Source of the DNA: Sphingobium sp. B2D3C
Lineage (GTDB): Bacteria; Pseudomonadota; Alphaproteobacteria; Sphingomonadales; Sphingomonadaceae
Direction of reading: 5' to 3'
DNA length: 64,000 bases
Assembly: GCF_025961835.1 (NCBI RefSeq)
Contig: NZ_JAOQOK010000001.1
Location: 248,001 to 312,000 of the forward strand
The translations under genes were made by a program, and so were the position numbers. Shown in pieces: positions 27,501 through 36,646 of this stretch. The notes under the pieces were generated by a model. It was not told where the DNA came from. It saw only the letters and a program-made list of their open reading frames with translations, and did no database searches. The stretch's first letter is position 1, and every line of letters starts with the position of its first letter.

Positions 27501-27806
27501 CTGAGCGGGACATTACAGGCGCACGACTTTGGTGCAACCGCACAATCGGACCCGTTTTCGATGAAAGCGCAGGGGCGCGCTCTACCTTTACGTGATCGCG
27601 CAGGGCCAGAATTCCTTCAACCGGCTCTATGGGAGGCAGCCGCAAGGCATTGTTCGCCGGCGCAAAATCTTGCCTCGCGCGCGGTTGGTCACGGTGAATT
27701 CCGTCTTGCCAGACGGGCAGCGGTTCCGCAGGAGCGCACATGCCGGGGGCGGTTCTCACCATTCGACCCTCGAAGACAGACCGACCAGCCTTCGGGGGAG
27801 AGATAC
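27501..27806. promoter_or_regulatory. divergent promoter region, zwf operon and MFS carrier
   Basis: This is a 306-base gap with no credible ORF. It must hold the promoter of the ED operon on the minus strand and that of the MFS gene on the plus strand. I see no convincing operator palindrome and no riboswitch-like fold. Confidence 0.4.
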
Positions 27807-29126
27807 ATGGCGCAGTCCCATGCAGACGGGCAGCGGATCGACATCGAGACCATTCTGGACCGGCCTTACGGGGCCTGGCGGTGGTACATCTTTGCGCTCT
27901 GCGGCATCGCCATGGCGATGGAGGGTTTCGACATGTACATGCTCGGGGCCATCGTGCCGGCTCTTGCTGCGGGTCTTGCCGTGGAGCCGGCCGCGATTTC
28001 CGCCGTGTTCGTGGCGCAGGGCGTCGGCCTGGCCCTGGGCTACGCCTTCATCGCACCGCTGGCAGATCGGCTTGGACGCAAGCCGATCGTCATTCTGTGC
28101 GTGCTCGGTTTCGGCCTCGTCACGCTTGTCACGGCCCTGGCATCGACCCTGACGACCGTCTCACTGCTGCGGCTGGTCGCCTTTGCGTTTTTCGGCGGTA
28201 TCACACCCAACATCATTGCGATGGTGGCGGAGATTTCGCCGCGCCGCATCCGGCCCCGCCAGATCATTCTGGTCACGGCCTGCTTTGCATTCGGCTCGGC
28301 GATGGGCAGTGCGCTTGCGCCTTTGATCGTTCATCGGCTCGATTGGTGGGGCGCGTTTCTGGCGGGTGGCGCCGCACCGCTGCTGCTCCTGCCGGTGCTG
28401 ATCTTCACTCTGCCTGAATCTCCACGCTTTCTCGTCACCGCCGGGCGCAGCACTGCACAAGTCAACCGCGTCCTGCGGCACATCACGCGCCACGTCAGCG
28501 ACACGGCCCATTATTTTCTCGATGAACCGCCAGCCGGCCGGGCGTCACTTAAGTCCGTCTTTGCCGAGGGGCGGCTGGCCATGACGCTCTTGTTCATGCT
28601 GGCGGGCGGCATGATGATGTTCGTCGGCAATGCCGTGGCCTCTTGGGCGCCGACCTTCTGGCACATGCAGGCCGGCTTCCCGATGGCGGATGCGGCAGCG
28701 TTGTTTGCCCTTTCCTCCGTCGGCGCGATCGTGTGGCCGTTCATCATGATCGCGCTGGTCGGCTGGATCGGCGTCAAGCGCACCCTGCTCTTCTGCTATT
28801 TCGCGGGCGGCATTTCGATGCTCGTCTACATGGTCCAGCCGTTCACGCCGGCACTGGCCGCGTTCATGGCGATTGCGTTCGGCGCCTTCGTGGTCGGCTC
28901 GATCAGCGGGCTTTATGCTTTCATCTCTGCGGCCTATCCCACGCAGATCCGCTCCACGGCGCTTGGCTGGACGGCCGGGGCGGGGCGACTGCTCGCGATC
29001 ATCGGGCCGGCGACCGGGGGCTGGCTGCTGGCGCAGGGTGTTGGGCCGTTCGGCGTGGCGCTGGCCTTCGGGCTGCCGCTGTTCATCGCCGGCATCGCCG
29101 TGGCGTTCGTCCGCAGCAAGGCATAG
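27807..29126 (+). CDS. MFS transporter, aromatic acid:H+ symporter (AAHS)-like
   Basis: The protein is 439 residues with twelve predicted membrane helices. Helix 1 carries GFDMYMLGAIVPAL, with the acidic GFD motif typical of AAHS carriers, and the cytoplasmic loop 2-3 motif is LADRLGRKP. The C-half repeats the pattern less strictly. Likely import of an aromatic or other organic acid across the inner membrane. ATG 27807 follows GGGGAG. It has no catabolic gene next to it, so the substrate is open. Confidence 0.85.
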   Translation: MAQSHADGQRIDIETILDRPYGAWRWYIFALCGIAMAMEGFDMYMLGAIVPALAAGLAVEPAAISAVFVAQGVGLALGYAFIAPLADRLGRKPIVILCVLGFGLVTLVTALASTLTTVSLLRLVAFAFFGGITPNIIAMVAEISPRRIRPRQIILVTACFAFGSAMGSALAPLIVHRLDWWGAFLAGGAAPLLLLPVLIFTLPESPRFLVTAGRSTAQVNRVLRHITRHVSDTAHYFLDEPPAGRASLKSVFAEGRLAMTLLFMLAGGMMMFVGNAVASWAPTFWHMQAGFPMADAAALFALSSVGAIVWPFIMIALVGWIGVKRTLLFCYFAGGISMLVYMVQPFTPALAAFMAIAFGAFVVGSISGLYAFISAAYPTQIRSTALGWTAGAGRLLAIIGPATGGWLLAQGVGPFGVALAFGLPLFIAGIAVAFVRSKA

Positions 29127-29136
29127 GACCACCACA

Positions 29137-29213
29137 GTGCTCCTGCGAAAGCAGGAGCCCAAGGCTCAGATGCGGGGCCCTGCCGCCCTAGGCTCCTGCC
29201 TTCGCAGGAGCAC
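29137..29213. repeat. palindromic repeat, GCTCCTGCGAAAGCAGGAGC family
   Basis: GTGCTCCTGCGAAAGCAGGA and its inverse TCCTGCCTTCGCAGGAGCAC flank about 33 bases. Each arm is itself a small hairpin. It sits between the convergent MFS and HxlR genes and could act as a bidirectional terminator. A related arm (CCCCGCGAAAGCGGGG) starts the element inside ileS. Confidence 0.75.
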
Positions 29214-29232
29214 GGCATAAAGCTGGAGCGTC

Positions 29233-29616
29233 TCAGCCTTCTTGCAGGCGATCGAACCGCTCCCGATGCGCGTCGATCTCCTCGCGATGCATCTGCGCCC
29301 ATTTGCCGAGCCGGATCGCTTCGCGGGCCAACGAATGGCCGAGCGGGGTGAGGGCGTAATCCACCTGCGGCGGGGTCGTCGGGTGCACCGTGCGGTTGAC
29401 CATGCCGTCTCGCTCCAGCGCACGCAGCGTGCGGGTCAGCATCTGCTGCGAAATACTGCTCACCTCCCGCCGGATCTGATTGAAGCGCATCGTCCCGTCA
29501 CCCAGGGCCGCAACCACGGGCAGCGTCCACCGGTCGCCGAAGCGCGCGAGGGTCTGCGTGATCCGCATACACTCCTTGTGTGATGTCACGGTGAGGCGGG
29601 TGGTGGTCATATCCAT
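29233..29616 (-). CDS. HxlR-family winged-helix regulator
   Basis: The protein is 127 residues. The pattern [41 protein letters not shown] and [19 protein letters not shown] is the HxlR/MarR-like winged helix. A Cys near the N-terminus (SHKECMR) is in the place used for thiol sensing by YodB-type members. Divergent from an azoreductase gene, as in YodB/AzoR1-type pairs, so it is probably a quinone- or electrophile-responsive repressor of that gene. Confidence 0.88.
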   Translation of the reverse strand: MDMTTTRLTVTSHKECMRITQTLARFGDRWTLPVVAALGDGTMRFNQIRREVSSISQQMLTRTLRALERDGMVNRTVHPTTPPQVDYALTPLGHSLAREAIRLGKWAQMHREEIDAHRERFDRLQEG

Positions 29617-29652
29617 GTGACTAGGTCTCGAAAAAATGCGTTCTTGTTGGTT

Positions 29653-29669
29653 CTAGAGGTCCACCCTAG
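29653..29669. promoter_or_regulatory. candidate HxlR operator
   Basis: CTAGAGGTCCACCCTAG is an imperfect palindrome (CTAG-n-GGT against ACC-n-TAG) in the 120-base divergent gap between the HxlR and azoreductase genes. Placement and symmetry fit a dimeric winged-helix regulator. Confidence 0.4.
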
Positions 29670-29736
29670 CTGGTTGCAAACAGAAACTGATCTTCCCGAT
29701 CCACCTCTCAAGAGCAATTTTACGAAAGGGCCGACC

Positions 29737-30312
29737 ATGACCGTGTTGCATATCGATTCCAGCATTCAGGGCGAAAACTCCATCACCCGCCAGATTTCGG
29801 CAGGCATTGTCGAGCGCCTCACGGCGGAGCAGCCCGGTGCGGACGTGCGCTATCGCGATCTCGCGGCTCAGCCGCTGCCCCACCTGACGCTGCCCGGCTT
29901 CGGCACGGACGAGGCGGCGGCTGTGCTGGCTGAATTCCTGGATGCGGACACGGTCGTAATCGGCGCACCGATGTACAATTTCACCATTTCCACCCAGCTC
30001 AAGGCGTGGATCGACCATATCGCGGTGGCCGGCAAGACCTTCCGCTATGATGAGACCGGCAATGCCATCGGTCTGGCAGGCGACAAGCGCGTGATCGTCG
30101 CCCTCTCGCGCGGCGGCTTTTACGGTGCGGGCACGCCTGCCGCCGCTGTCGAACATGCGGAGAGCTATTTGCGCGCCGTCTTCGGCTTCATCGGCATTGT
30201 GCCCGAGTTCATCGTGGCAGAAGGCGCTGCCGTCGGTCCCGAGCATCGCGCTGCCGGCATCGAGGCGGCGCTCGCCGCCGTCGATCAGCTTGAGGTGAAG
30301 GTGGCGGCCTGA
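29737..30312 (+). CDS. azoR: FMN-dependent NADH:azoreductase / quinone reductase
   Basis: The protein is 191 residues with a flavodoxin-like fold. [17 protein letters not shown] binds the FMN phosphate, [19 protein letters not shown] is the family core and SRGGFY closes the flavin site. It reduces quinones and azo bonds two electrons at a time. ATG 29737 has AAAGGG upstream; the longer frame to 29617 crosses the divergent promoter. A GGCGGCC/GGCCGCC hairpin overlaps its stop codon, before the convergent gpmA. Confidence 0.92.
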   Translation: MTVLHIDSSIQGENSITRQISAGIVERLTAEQPGADVRYRDLAAQPLPHLTLPGFGTDEAAAVLAEFLDADTVVIGAPMYNFTISTQLKAWIDHIAVAGKTFRYDETGNAIGLAGDKRVIVALSRGGFYGAGTPAAAVEHAESYLRAVFGFIGIVPEFIVAEGAAVGPEHRAAGIEAALAAVDQLEVKVAA

Positions 30313-30327
30313 CCGGCCGCCTAACCC

Positions 30328-31014
30328 TTACCGCTCCGACAGATAATAACGGTCCTTCGCGGAAAGATCGTCGGCCAGTTCATAGACAATGGGCTGGCCG
30401 GTCGGGATTTCGAGGCCCGTAATCTCGTCGTCGGGGATGTTCGAGAGGTGCTTGACCAGCGCGCGCAGCGAATTGCCATGCGCTGAAATGAGCACGCGCT
30501 TGCCGGCCTTCAGCTCGGGAGCGATCCGGCCCTCCCAATAGGGCAGCACGCGCGCGATGGTATCCTTAAGGCTCTCCGTCGCCGGGATGGCGATGCCGGC
30601 ATAGCGCCGGTCCTTGCTCAGGTCGAATTCGCTGCCCGCCTCCAGTGGCGGCGGCGGCACGTCGAAGCTGCGGCGCCAGATCTTCACCTGCTCATCGCCA
30701 TGCTTGGCAGCCGTCTCGGCCTTGTCGAGGCCGGTGAGGCCACCATAATGCCGCTCGTTGAGCCGCCAGTCCTTTTCCACCGGCAGCCAGAGCCGCTGCA
30801 TTTCCTCAAGCGCCAGATTGAGCGTCTTGATCGCGCGGGTCTGCAGGGAGGTGAAGCACTGGTCGAAATCGAGGCCCTTGTCCCGCATCAGCGCGCCGGC
30901 CGCCTTGGCTTCGGCTGCGCCTTTCTCGGTCACGTCGACATCCCACCAGCCGGTGAATCGGTTCTCCAGGTTCCAGGCCGACTGGCCATGGCGGATGAGG
31001 ACGAGGGTGGGCAT
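30328..31014 (-). CDS. gpmA: 2,3-bisphosphoglycerate-dependent phosphoglycerate mutase
   Basis: The protein is 228 residues. The phospho-His motif is [36 protein letters not shown] and the second catalytic His ([15 protein letters not shown]) are intact, and the family's [17 protein letters not shown] stretch is visible. It interconverts 3- and 2-phosphoglycerate in lower glycolysis, downstream of the ED route encoded nearby. Single gene, convergent with azoR. Confidence 0.95.
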   Translation of the reverse strand: MPTLVLIRHGQSAWNLENRFTGWWDVDVTEKGAAEAKAAGALMRDKGLDFDQCFTSLQTRAIKTLNLALEEMQRLWLPVEKDWRLNERHYGGLTGLDKAETAAKHGDEQVKIWRRSFDVPPPPLEAGSEFDLSKDRRYAGIAIPATESLKDTIARVLPYWEGRIAPELKAGKRVLISAHGNSLRALVKHLSNIPDDEITGLEIPTGQPIVYELADDLSAKDRYYLSER

Positions 31015-31123
31015 GAGGTCTTATCTCCCGATCTTCGGCGGTTTTACCGTTATCGGGCCTGATAGCGGGATTTGGTGTGAGCGCAATCCGTTCGGGCGGG
31101 TCTTGAAGACGCGCAGAGACGCT

Positions 31124-31303
31124 TCAGGCGTGCTCGAGGGTCGCGGCGTGGCCACGCGCTTGAAGCGCTTTCAGCATCGTCTGATAATGCTGCACATAGC
31201 TCTGATAGGCGGCTTTCTCATCCGGGTGCATCGCCGTTGTGGCCTGCGCTTCGAATTGCTGGATCTGGCTCTGGAGAAAGCCCGGATCCCACAACGTCTT
31301 CAT
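31124..31303 (-). CDS. small hypothetical protein
   Basis: The protein is 59 residues. It is acidic-amphipathic and probably helical (FLQSQIQQFEAQATTAM, QSYVQHYQTMLKALQ). No signal peptide, membrane helix or known domain. The ATG at 31303 has GGGAG 8 bases upstream, which supports translation; the in-frame extension to 31456 is not supported. It is divergent from the dienelactone hydrolase-like gene. Confidence 0.6.
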   Translation of the reverse strand: MKTLWDPGFLQSQIQQFEAQATTAMHPDEKAAYQSYVQHYQTMLKALQARGHAATLEHA

Positions 31304-31507
31304 CTCGTAAACTCCCATATTGCTGGCAGAAAACTGCGCCGGGGCCGGTTGGTTCCGGCAAAAGCGACCGGCTGCGTTAAATGTTGAGAAACCACCGGCG
31401 CGGGCTGTCTTTTCGGCCGGGATCACTGCCGCAAGCGCCCTTGTCCGCCCGAGCACAATTCGCCATGGATGAGCGCATCATCCCATTGCAGCAAAGGAGC
31501 AGGAACC

Positions 31508-32224
31508 ATGGCGATCACCCGCACTGTCCACCTTCATGAAGGCCCCGGCGGTCCCTTTGAATCGATGTTCGTCGGCGATGCGGATGCAGGCGATCAGCCA
31601 GGTGTGCTGCTGTTCCCCAACTTCATGGGCACCAAGGAATGGGATTTCGCCAAGGCCGAGACGCTGGCGGCACAGGGCTACAAGGTGCTGGTCGTCGACT
31701 ATTACGGCCAGGGCAAGCGCGGCACGGACATGGAGAGCGCGGGTAAGCTGCTGCATGATTTCATGGCGGATCGCCAGGCGGTGAAGGCCCGGCTGCTCGA
31801 TGCCCTTGCGGAGCTTCGTGCGTTGCCGGGCGTGGATGGCAGCCGGATCGGCGCCATCGGCTTTTGCGCGGGCGGCAAATGCGTGCTCGATCTTGCGCGC
31901 GCCGGGGCGGACATCAAGGCCGGTGTCTCCTTCCACGGCGTCTACGACGCGCCGCCGTTCCCCAACGCGCCGATCACAGCCAAACTGATGATCTGCGACG
32001 GTTGGAACGACAATCTCTGCCCGCCCGATGCCAAGCTGGCCCTGTGCAAGGAGCTGGCGGCGGCGGACGTGGACTTCCAGTTCACCACCTATAGTCGCAC
32101 CGGCCACGCCTTCACCGCAGACGATGTGCCGCTGAATGCGGACCGCAGCTTCGGCTTCGAGCCGGAGACCAACCGGCGCAGCTGGCGCGCTGCGATGGCG
32201 TTTTTGGGCGATGAACTGGGGTGA
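31508..32224 (+). CDS. dienelactone hydrolase family protein
   Basis: The protein is 238 residues. The nucleophile is the Cys in IGFCAGGKC, as in true dienelactone hydrolases; Asp (CDGWNDNLCPPD region) and His (RTGHAFTAD) complete the triad. PNFMGTKEWDFAKAETLA is also family-like. It may cleave lactones or esters from aromatic degradation, but no chlorocatechol-type genes flank it. AGGAGCAGGAACC directly precedes the ATG. Confidence 0.87.
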   Translation: MAITRTVHLHEGPGGPFESMFVGDADAGDQPGVLLFPNFMGTKEWDFAKAETLAAQGYKVLVVDYYGQGKRGTDMESAGKLLHDFMADRQAVKARLLDALAELRALPGVDGSRIGAIGFCAGGKCVLDLARAGADIKAGVSFHGVYDAPPFPNAPITAKLMICDGWNDNLCPPDAKLALCKELAAADVDFQFTTYSRTGHAFTADDVPLNADRSFGFEPETNRRSWRAAMAFLGDELG

Positions 32225-32253
32225 AGCGAGAGCGCTGATCGCTCCCAATTTTC

Positions 32254-32361
32254 CGTCACCCCGGGCTTGACCCGGGGGCCAGCTTCCTTTCACGCCTCAT
32301 CCCGTCAGGCGAACGTCCTAGGAAGAGTGAGCTGGACCCCGGGTCAAGCCCGGGGCGACGG
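32254..32361. repeat. palindromic intergenic repeat, second copy of the CTTGA-CCGGG family
   Basis: CACCCCGGGCTTGACCCGGG and the inverse CCCCGGGTCAAGCCCGGGG are separated by about 60 bases. Same family as 20814-20898. It fills the gap between the convergent dienelactone hydrolase-like and M14 peptidase genes. Confidence 0.75.
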
Positions 32362-32402
32362 TGGAGGAAGGCACAGTCCGGGCGCCCTTGTCCCGACCGC
32401 TT

Positions 32403-33560
32403 TCAAATATCCCCGACCATCTCCGCCAGCGTGGCGAGGCAGTCGCGCGCGAGTTGCATGGAGCGCTCCGGGCTCCAGCCCTGGGCAGTGTCCGGCAGGT
32501 CGTCATTGTCCTTGAACGGCATTTCCAGCGTCATCGCCACCGCGCCGTAGCGCTCTGCGATCTGGGCGGTTGCCATGGAGAGATTGGCCTTGCCCGGCCG
32601 CGCCTCGGGATAGCCAAGGCGAGTCTGGAAGTCGGGCGTGCGGATGGCCAGCGTGTCGCGATAACGACGGAACAGTGCGAGCTGCGTGTCCTTGATCGAG
32701 GGAATGCCCTCGAACCCGGCGAGAAAGACGGCCGGGATTGCCTCGTCGCCATGCACGTCCATGGCGAAGGCGACGCCGGTCTCGTCCATGCGATTGCGCA
32801 CGCAGAGCACTTCCGGCGCGCGGTCGGCCTGCGGCTCGTGCCATTCGCGATTGAGATTGATGCCCCGGGCATTGGTGCGCAGATGGCCGCGAAAGGCGCC
32901 ATCCGGGTTCATGTTAGGCACGATGTAGAAGCGACAGGCGGCAAGCAGAGCGCGGGCATGGGCGTTGGTGGGGTCGGTCAGCATGTCGAGCGCCCCTTCC
33001 ATCCACCATTCCGCCATCGTCTCGCCCGGATGCTGGCGCGCGATCAGCCAGACGGGCTTGTGGCCGCTGCCCAGTTCTAGGCAGTCGACCGGGCGCCCGT
33101 CCAGACTCTCGCCCAGCTGGCGCACCGTCACGGCCTCGCAGGCTGCCGCCTGCGCCACGAGATCGTGATGCCGCTCTTGCGAGTAAGGCGCGAAATAGGC
33201 GAACCAGGCGGCATCGCCGGCGAGCGTGTAGTCGATGGTGAGAGTGCCGCCATCGACGCCCGGATCGTAGCGGCTGGCGGCACGGCCCCAGCGCTCGCGA
33301 TCTTCCGACACGCAGGCGGCATAGCCTGGCCAGCCATCGGGGTAAGCGGATTGCGCAAGTCCGGTGATGCGCAAGGTCAGGCGCGTGCCCGCCGGCGCGG
33401 CAGCGCGAAAGTGGAACCACTGGAAGAAATCGCTCTCATGATCCTTGTGGATGGAGAGAGTCGCGGTGGTGCCGTCGATGGCTTCGACGCGGATGTTGCC
33501 GCTATCGAAGCTACTATTGATGCGAAGGGGCGGGGTGCTGCTTGTCTGCTGTGCGGTCAT
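32403..33560 (-). CDS. M14-type cytosolic carboxypeptidase
   Basis: The protein is 385 residues. An N-terminal beta-rich domain (about 1-125) precedes the M14 zinc peptidase domain. Zinc ligands are H177 and E180 in [12 protein letters not shown] and the His in [11 protein letters not shown]; the catalytic Glu is in [16 protein letters not shown] and NMNPDG are substrate-site segments. This layout is that of the cytosolic carboxypeptidase (CCP/AGBL-like) subgroup. No signal peptide. Its ATG overlaps the stop of the upstream lipoprotein gene (ATGA). Confidence 0.9.
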   Translation of the reverse strand: MTAQQTSSTPPLRINSSFDSGNIRVEAIDGTTATLSIHKDHESDFFQWFHFRAAAPAGTRLTLRITGLAQSAYPDGWPGYAACVSEDRERWGRAASRYDPGVDGGTLTIDYTLAGDAAWFAYFAPYSQERHHDLVAQAAACEAVTVRQLGESLDGRPVDCLELGSGHKPVWLIARQHPGETMAEWWMEGALDMLTDPTNAHARALLAACRFYIVPNMNPDGAFRGHLRTNARGINLNREWHEPQADRAPEVLCVRNRMDETGVAFAMDVHGDEAIPAVFLAGFEGIPSIKDTQLALFRRYRDTLAIRTPDFQTRLGYPEARPGKANLSMATAQIAERYGAVAMTLEMPFKDNDDLPDTAQGWSPERSMQLARDCLATLAEMVGDI

Positions 33561-34234
33561 GGCACCGTGATAGTCTCGCCCGACGTGCCGGGAAAGCCCT
33601 TGAACAGCGCATCGGCGAGGCGACCGACCACGAGGCCGGGCTGGGCGGCCGGCGTGCCTTCCTTGGCCTGCGTCTCAGCGCGACCTTCCCACACAACCAC
33701 CTTGTCGCTCGCGCGGCGCAACTGCACGCGCATCCGGTTCACGACCACGGGCTTGGGTTTGCCGGAGAGATTGATCCCGATGCCAAGGCCGACGCCGCTG
33801 CCATAAGAACCGGTCGATCCGCCCACGCCGACGCTCACCGGGGAGCGTGCGGGCAGGGGCGCGATCGTTTCCCGCCCCATGTCCACAACCGCCTCATATT
33901 GCGCTGCCCCAGCACCGGATGCGCCGGGCTGGAGGGGAGAGAAGCCCGTCCGCGCCAGCGCCGCGCTCACGGCATTGGCGGCGGTGCGGAATTCGAGGCT
34001 GGCGCTATCGTCCGGATTGCCGGGCACGATGAGCACGGTGCCCTGCCGGGCGACGTCGGGCTGATGAAATCGGGTGACGTCGACAGGCCCGGTGGATGTC
34101 GCGCAGCCACCCAGGGCGAGCGCGCCGAGCAAAATGGCCGCGACGCCGGCCTTGCGTCCGCCGAATCGCCGACGACCCTCGATGTGGGGAGTCGCCCGCC
34201 CATGGAGCGGCGGCATGGAAAAACTGCTCGTCAT
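33557..34234 (-). CDS. DUF4136-like lipoprotein
   Basis: The protein is about 225 residues. A positively charged n-region (RRRFGGRK), hydrophobic stretch and lipobox LGGC are clear. The mature part begins with a threonine/aspartate strand (VDVTRFHQP), has a Gly/Ser-rich [20 protein letters not shown] loop and ends with [12 protein letters not shown], as in DUF4136-type outer-membrane lipoproteins. The start is uncertain (34234 or 34216). Coupled to the M14 peptidase downstream. Confidence 0.7.
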   Translation of the reverse strand: MTSSFSMPPLHGRATPHIEGRRRFGGRKAGVAAILLGALALGGCATSTGPVDVTRFHQPDVARQGTVLIVPGNPDDSASLEFRTAANAVSAALARTGFSPLQPGASGAGAAQYEAVVDMGRETIAPLPARSPVSVGVGGSTGSYGSGVGLGIGINLSGKPKPVVVNRMRVQLRRASDKVVVWEGRAETQAKEGTPAAQPGLVVGRLADALFKGFPGTSGETITVP

Positions 34235-34387
34235 GGCCTTGCATCCCTTATCATCTGGCCATCTCTCTGAAATGGCCTCTCATCGGTCGAGTTTGCACCG
34301 GAAATGCTGCATGATGGCTTAACGGTTGTTCAGGAAAGCGGTTGCCGACATGAGGGGACGGGGCTGCGCAAAACTTGCACCGCCGCC

Positions 34388-34416
34388 TTGACTTTCCGGA
34401 GGCTGACCCATAGAGG
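34388..34416 (+). promoter_or_regulatory. candidate sigma-70 promoter of rpmJ
   Basis: TTGACT (34388-34393) and TAGAGG (34411-34416) are 17 bases apart, 46 bases before the rpmJ ATG. The -35 is near consensus and the -10 is weak. Confidence 0.5.
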
Positions 34417-34462
34417 CGCGGCTTCGAATTTTCCGTCACGCAAGAATCATTTGGACCCGATC

Positions 34463-34588
34463 ATGAAGATCCGCAACTCGCTCAAGTCGCTCAAGGACCG
34501 TCACCGGGACAACCGCGTGATCCGCCGTCGTGGGCGCACCTACGTCATCAACAAGACGCAGCGTCGCTTCAAGGCCCGCCAGGGCTGA
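34463..34588 (+). CDS. rpmJ: 50S ribosomal protein bL36 (zinc-free form)
   Basis: The protein is 41 residues: [17 protein letters not shown] then [15 protein letters not shown] and RFKARQG. It lacks the CxxC zinc-ribbon cysteines of the classical 37-38 residue form, so it is the C-minus type usual in alphaproteobacteria. It binds 23S rRNA in the large subunit. Single gene with its own candidate promoter and a downstream terminator. Confidence 0.95.
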   Translation: MKIRNSLKSLKDRHRDNRVIRRRGRTYVINKTQRRFKARQG

Positions 34589-34631
34589 AGACGCGCGGCG
34601 GGGCGCTTTCGCCCTGCCTCTGCCGATCAGG

Positions 34632-34660
34632 CGCCCGGTCAGCTGCTGGCCGGGCGTTTT
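34632..34660 (+). terminator. Rho-independent terminator after rpmJ
   Basis: CGCCCGG (34632-34638) pairs with CCGGGCG (34650-34656), followed by TTTT. It separates rpmJ from the convergent TetR gene. Confidence 0.75.
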
Positions 34661-34670
34661 GGCGTGTCCG

Positions 34671-35213
34671 TCACGGCTGATCCGCAGCTGCGCGTGTTCG
34701 CCAGCCGTCGATGAGAACATCCAGCGCCAGAATGAAGCTGTCCCGGTCCGCCTCGACCTGAACCGCGCGCAGCGTCGTCCAGCCCGTGACGAGCGCCTGG
34801 ACAGACCGCTGTGCGACGGCGGCCATCTCCGCGCTCAGGCCGAGCGCGGTCAACTCCTTCACGATCTGCCCGATCAAATGGTTGCCAGCTCCGCGGTGTG
34901 CGCGGGTGACGGCAATGAGCTGACGCGCATCGCGTATGGATGTCTGCGCGTCCCATAAGGCGATGCCAAAATCATGCAGCCATGCCCACCAGCTTTCTGC
35001 CGGCGGCACCGAGTCGAGGCAGGCCTTGAAAATGGAGATGGACATGAGTGCGTGGAGGGCCTGCTTGTCCTCCACATGCCAGTAAAGCGATGAGACGCTG
35101 ACGCTGAGCCGGGTGGCGATTTTTCGCAGGCTCACCGCCGCCAGCCCTTCTTCCTTCAGCAGCGCAATGGCTTCTTCGACGATCCCGTCCTGATCCAGCT
35201 TCGCGAATGACAT
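34671..35213 (-). CDS. TetR/AcrR-family regulator next to a Rieske oxygenase
   Basis: The protein is 180 residues. The N-terminal HTH is clear: IVEEAIALLKEEGLAAVSLR, then IATRLSVSVSSLYWHVEDK, with the recognition helix in SVSSLYWHV. The C-terminal part resembles the TetR_C_1 (TetR/VCA-like) ligand domain. Divergent from the Rieske oxygenase gene; a perfect palindrome overlaps the oxygenase promoter, so repression relieved by an aromatic ligand is likely (inferred). Confidence 0.88.
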   Translation of the reverse strand: MSFAKLDQDGIVEEAIALLKEEGLAAVSLRKIATRLSVSVSSLYWHVEDKQALHALMSISIFKACLDSVPPAESWWAWLHDFGIALWDAQTSIRDARQLIAVTRAHRGAGNHLIGQIVKELTALGLSAEMAAVAQRSVQALVTGWTTLRAVQVEADRDSFILALDVLIDGWRTRAAADQP

Positions 35214-35222
35214 GCTGCTCCC

Positions 35223-35252
35223 TTGACAGTTTGCCGGTGAAAAAGCATCAAT
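35223..35252 (+). promoter_or_regulatory. candidate promoter of the Rieske oxygenase gene
   Basis: A perfect TTGACA (35223-35228) and CATCAAT 17-18 bases later form a plausible sigma-70 promoter in the 75-base divergent gap. Confidence 0.5.
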
Positions 35253-35259
35253 CGCTAAA

Positions 35260-35272
35260 CGAACGATGTTCG
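35260..35272. promoter_or_regulatory. candidate TetR operator
   Basis: CGAACGATGTTCG is a perfect palindrome (CGAAC-N3-GTTCG) lying just downstream of the -10 candidate and 16 bases before the oxygenase ATG. This is the expected place for a repressor that blocks initiation. Confidence 0.55.
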
Positions 35273-35288
35273 ATTAGGAGCGGACCCT

Positions 35289-36335
35289 ATGTATCCTTTC
35301 ACCCCTGGCAGCTACGCGCCGCGCAACGGCTGGTACGTCGCCGCATTTGTGCGCGAAATCGGCGAGGATTTGCTCAGCCGGTGGATCCTCAACGAGCCGG
35401 TCGTTCTCTACCGCAAGGAAGATGGCACGGCCGTGGCGGTGGAGGGGCGCTGTCCGCACCGGCATTATCCCCTGGGCGCGAGCAAGCGCGTCGGCGATGC
35501 GATCCAGTGCGGCTATCACGGCATCACCTTCGATTCTTCGGGGGCCTGCACGATGGTGCCGAGCCAGAGCACCATTCCCGGTGTCTACAGGATCAAGAGC
35601 TACCCGTTGGTCGAGCGCGGGCTATGGGCGTGGATCTGGCCTGGCGATCCCGACAAGGCGGATGAGTCGCTCATCCCGACGCTGGACGAGATCGGTTTCA
35701 ACATTCCCGGCATGATCCCGGATGCCTTTTATTCCATGCATGTCGATGGGCGCTATCAACTGCTCAACGATAACCTGCTGGACCTGAGCCATCTTGGCTA
35801 TCTCCATGCTACATCGATCGGCACGCCCGATGATGCCGCGACGCCCGAAGTGCGCGACCTCAATGACCGTCGCCTGTCGAGCCGGCGGATCATGCGCGAT
35901 ACGCCGATGCCGCCTTATCATGATCGCAGCGTGCATGACGGGCTGGTCGATCGCATTTCCGGCATGGATTTCTTCTTCCCCGGCTTTCACGCGGGGATTG
36001 GTGAATCCCGCTATCCGCAGGGTCATGAGAAGGCCGGCGAGGTGCTCCACACCAGCCGGGTCTGGCATGCCGTCACCCCGGCGAAGAAGACCAGCTGCAA
36101 CTACTTCTTTGCGATGAGCGCGCCGTCACAGGCGCGGGTGGACGACGCTCGCCGCCGTCTCGAGCCGGTGCTGGATGAGGACAAGTTCGCGACCGAGGAA
36201 ATCGAGAAGATCATTTCCACGCTGGACGTCCTCCCGCCCGAGCTGATGCTCAAAAGCGACGGAACGGCGGTGCAGGGGCGGCGTATCCTCCAGGCGATGA
36301 TGGACCGCGAGAAGGCCGAGCTAGAGGGAGCCTAA
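35289..36335 (+). CDS. Rieske-type aromatic ring-hydroxylating oxygenase / O-demethylase
   Basis: The protein is 348 residues, the size of VanA-type (group I) oxygenases. The Rieske [2Fe-2S] ligands are C55/H57 (CPHRHYPLG) and C74/H77 (CGYHG). The mononuclear-iron motif is DNLLDLSHLGYLH. VanA-like members O-demethylate methoxy-aromatics such as vanillate or hydroxylate related acids; this one has no adjacent reductase (VanB-like) gene, so its electron donor must be elsewhere. AGGAG lies 8 bases before the ATG. Confidence 0.9.
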   Translation: MYPFTPGSYAPRNGWYVAAFVREIGEDLLSRWILNEPVVLYRKEDGTAVAVEGRCPHRHYPLGASKRVGDAIQCGYHGITFDSSGACTMVPSQSTIPGVYRIKSYPLVERGLWAWIWPGDPDKADESLIPTLDEIGFNIPGMIPDAFYSMHVDGRYQLLNDNLLDLSHLGYLHATSIGTPDDAATPEVRDLNDRRLSSRRIMRDTPMPPYHDRSVHDGLVDRISGMDFFFPGFHAGIGESRYPQGHEKAGEVLHTSRVWHAVTPAKKTSCNYFFAMSAPSQARVDDARRRLEPVLDEDKFATEEIEKIISTLDVLPPELMLKSDGTAVQGRRILQAMMDREKAELEGA

Positions 36336-36357
36336 CCGTGAGCGGACGGCGCGCGCG

Positions 36358-36636
36358 TCAGGCGGCGAGCAGGTCGCGCTGATCGGGGTGGCGCTCGAAA
36401 TAGGTGACGACGTAGCTGCACACCGGCCGGATCTTGAGGCCGCGTGCGCGCGCATCGTCAAGCAGCCCGGCGACCAGATCGGCCGCGACGCCCTTCCCCC
36501 GCAAAGCCGGTGGGGTGAAGGTGTGCGTGATCGCCAGCGTGTCGCCATCGCGCTCATAGGTAGCGAAAGCGATCTCGCCGTCCACTATGATCTCGTATCG
36601 GTTGCGCTCGGCATTGTCCTGAACCGCGTGGGCCAT
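36358..36636 (-). CDS. small GNAT acetyltransferase (YjdJ/GCN5-related type)
   Basis: The protein is 92 residues. The core FTPPALRGKGVAADLVAGLL is the acetyl-CoA loop (RGKGVA), followed by ARARGLKIRPVCSYV and FERHPD, as in the compact Acetyltransf_CG/YjdJ family. ATG 36636 has AGGAG upstream; the longer frame to 36738 belongs to the neighbouring gene's region. Substrate unknown. Confidence 0.85.
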   Translation of the reverse strand: MAHAVQDNAERNRYEIIVDGEIAFATYERDGDTLAITHTFTPPALRGKGVAADLVAGLLDDARARGLKIRPVCSYVVTYFERHPDQRDLLAA

Positions 36637-36646
36637 GACCTGCTCC

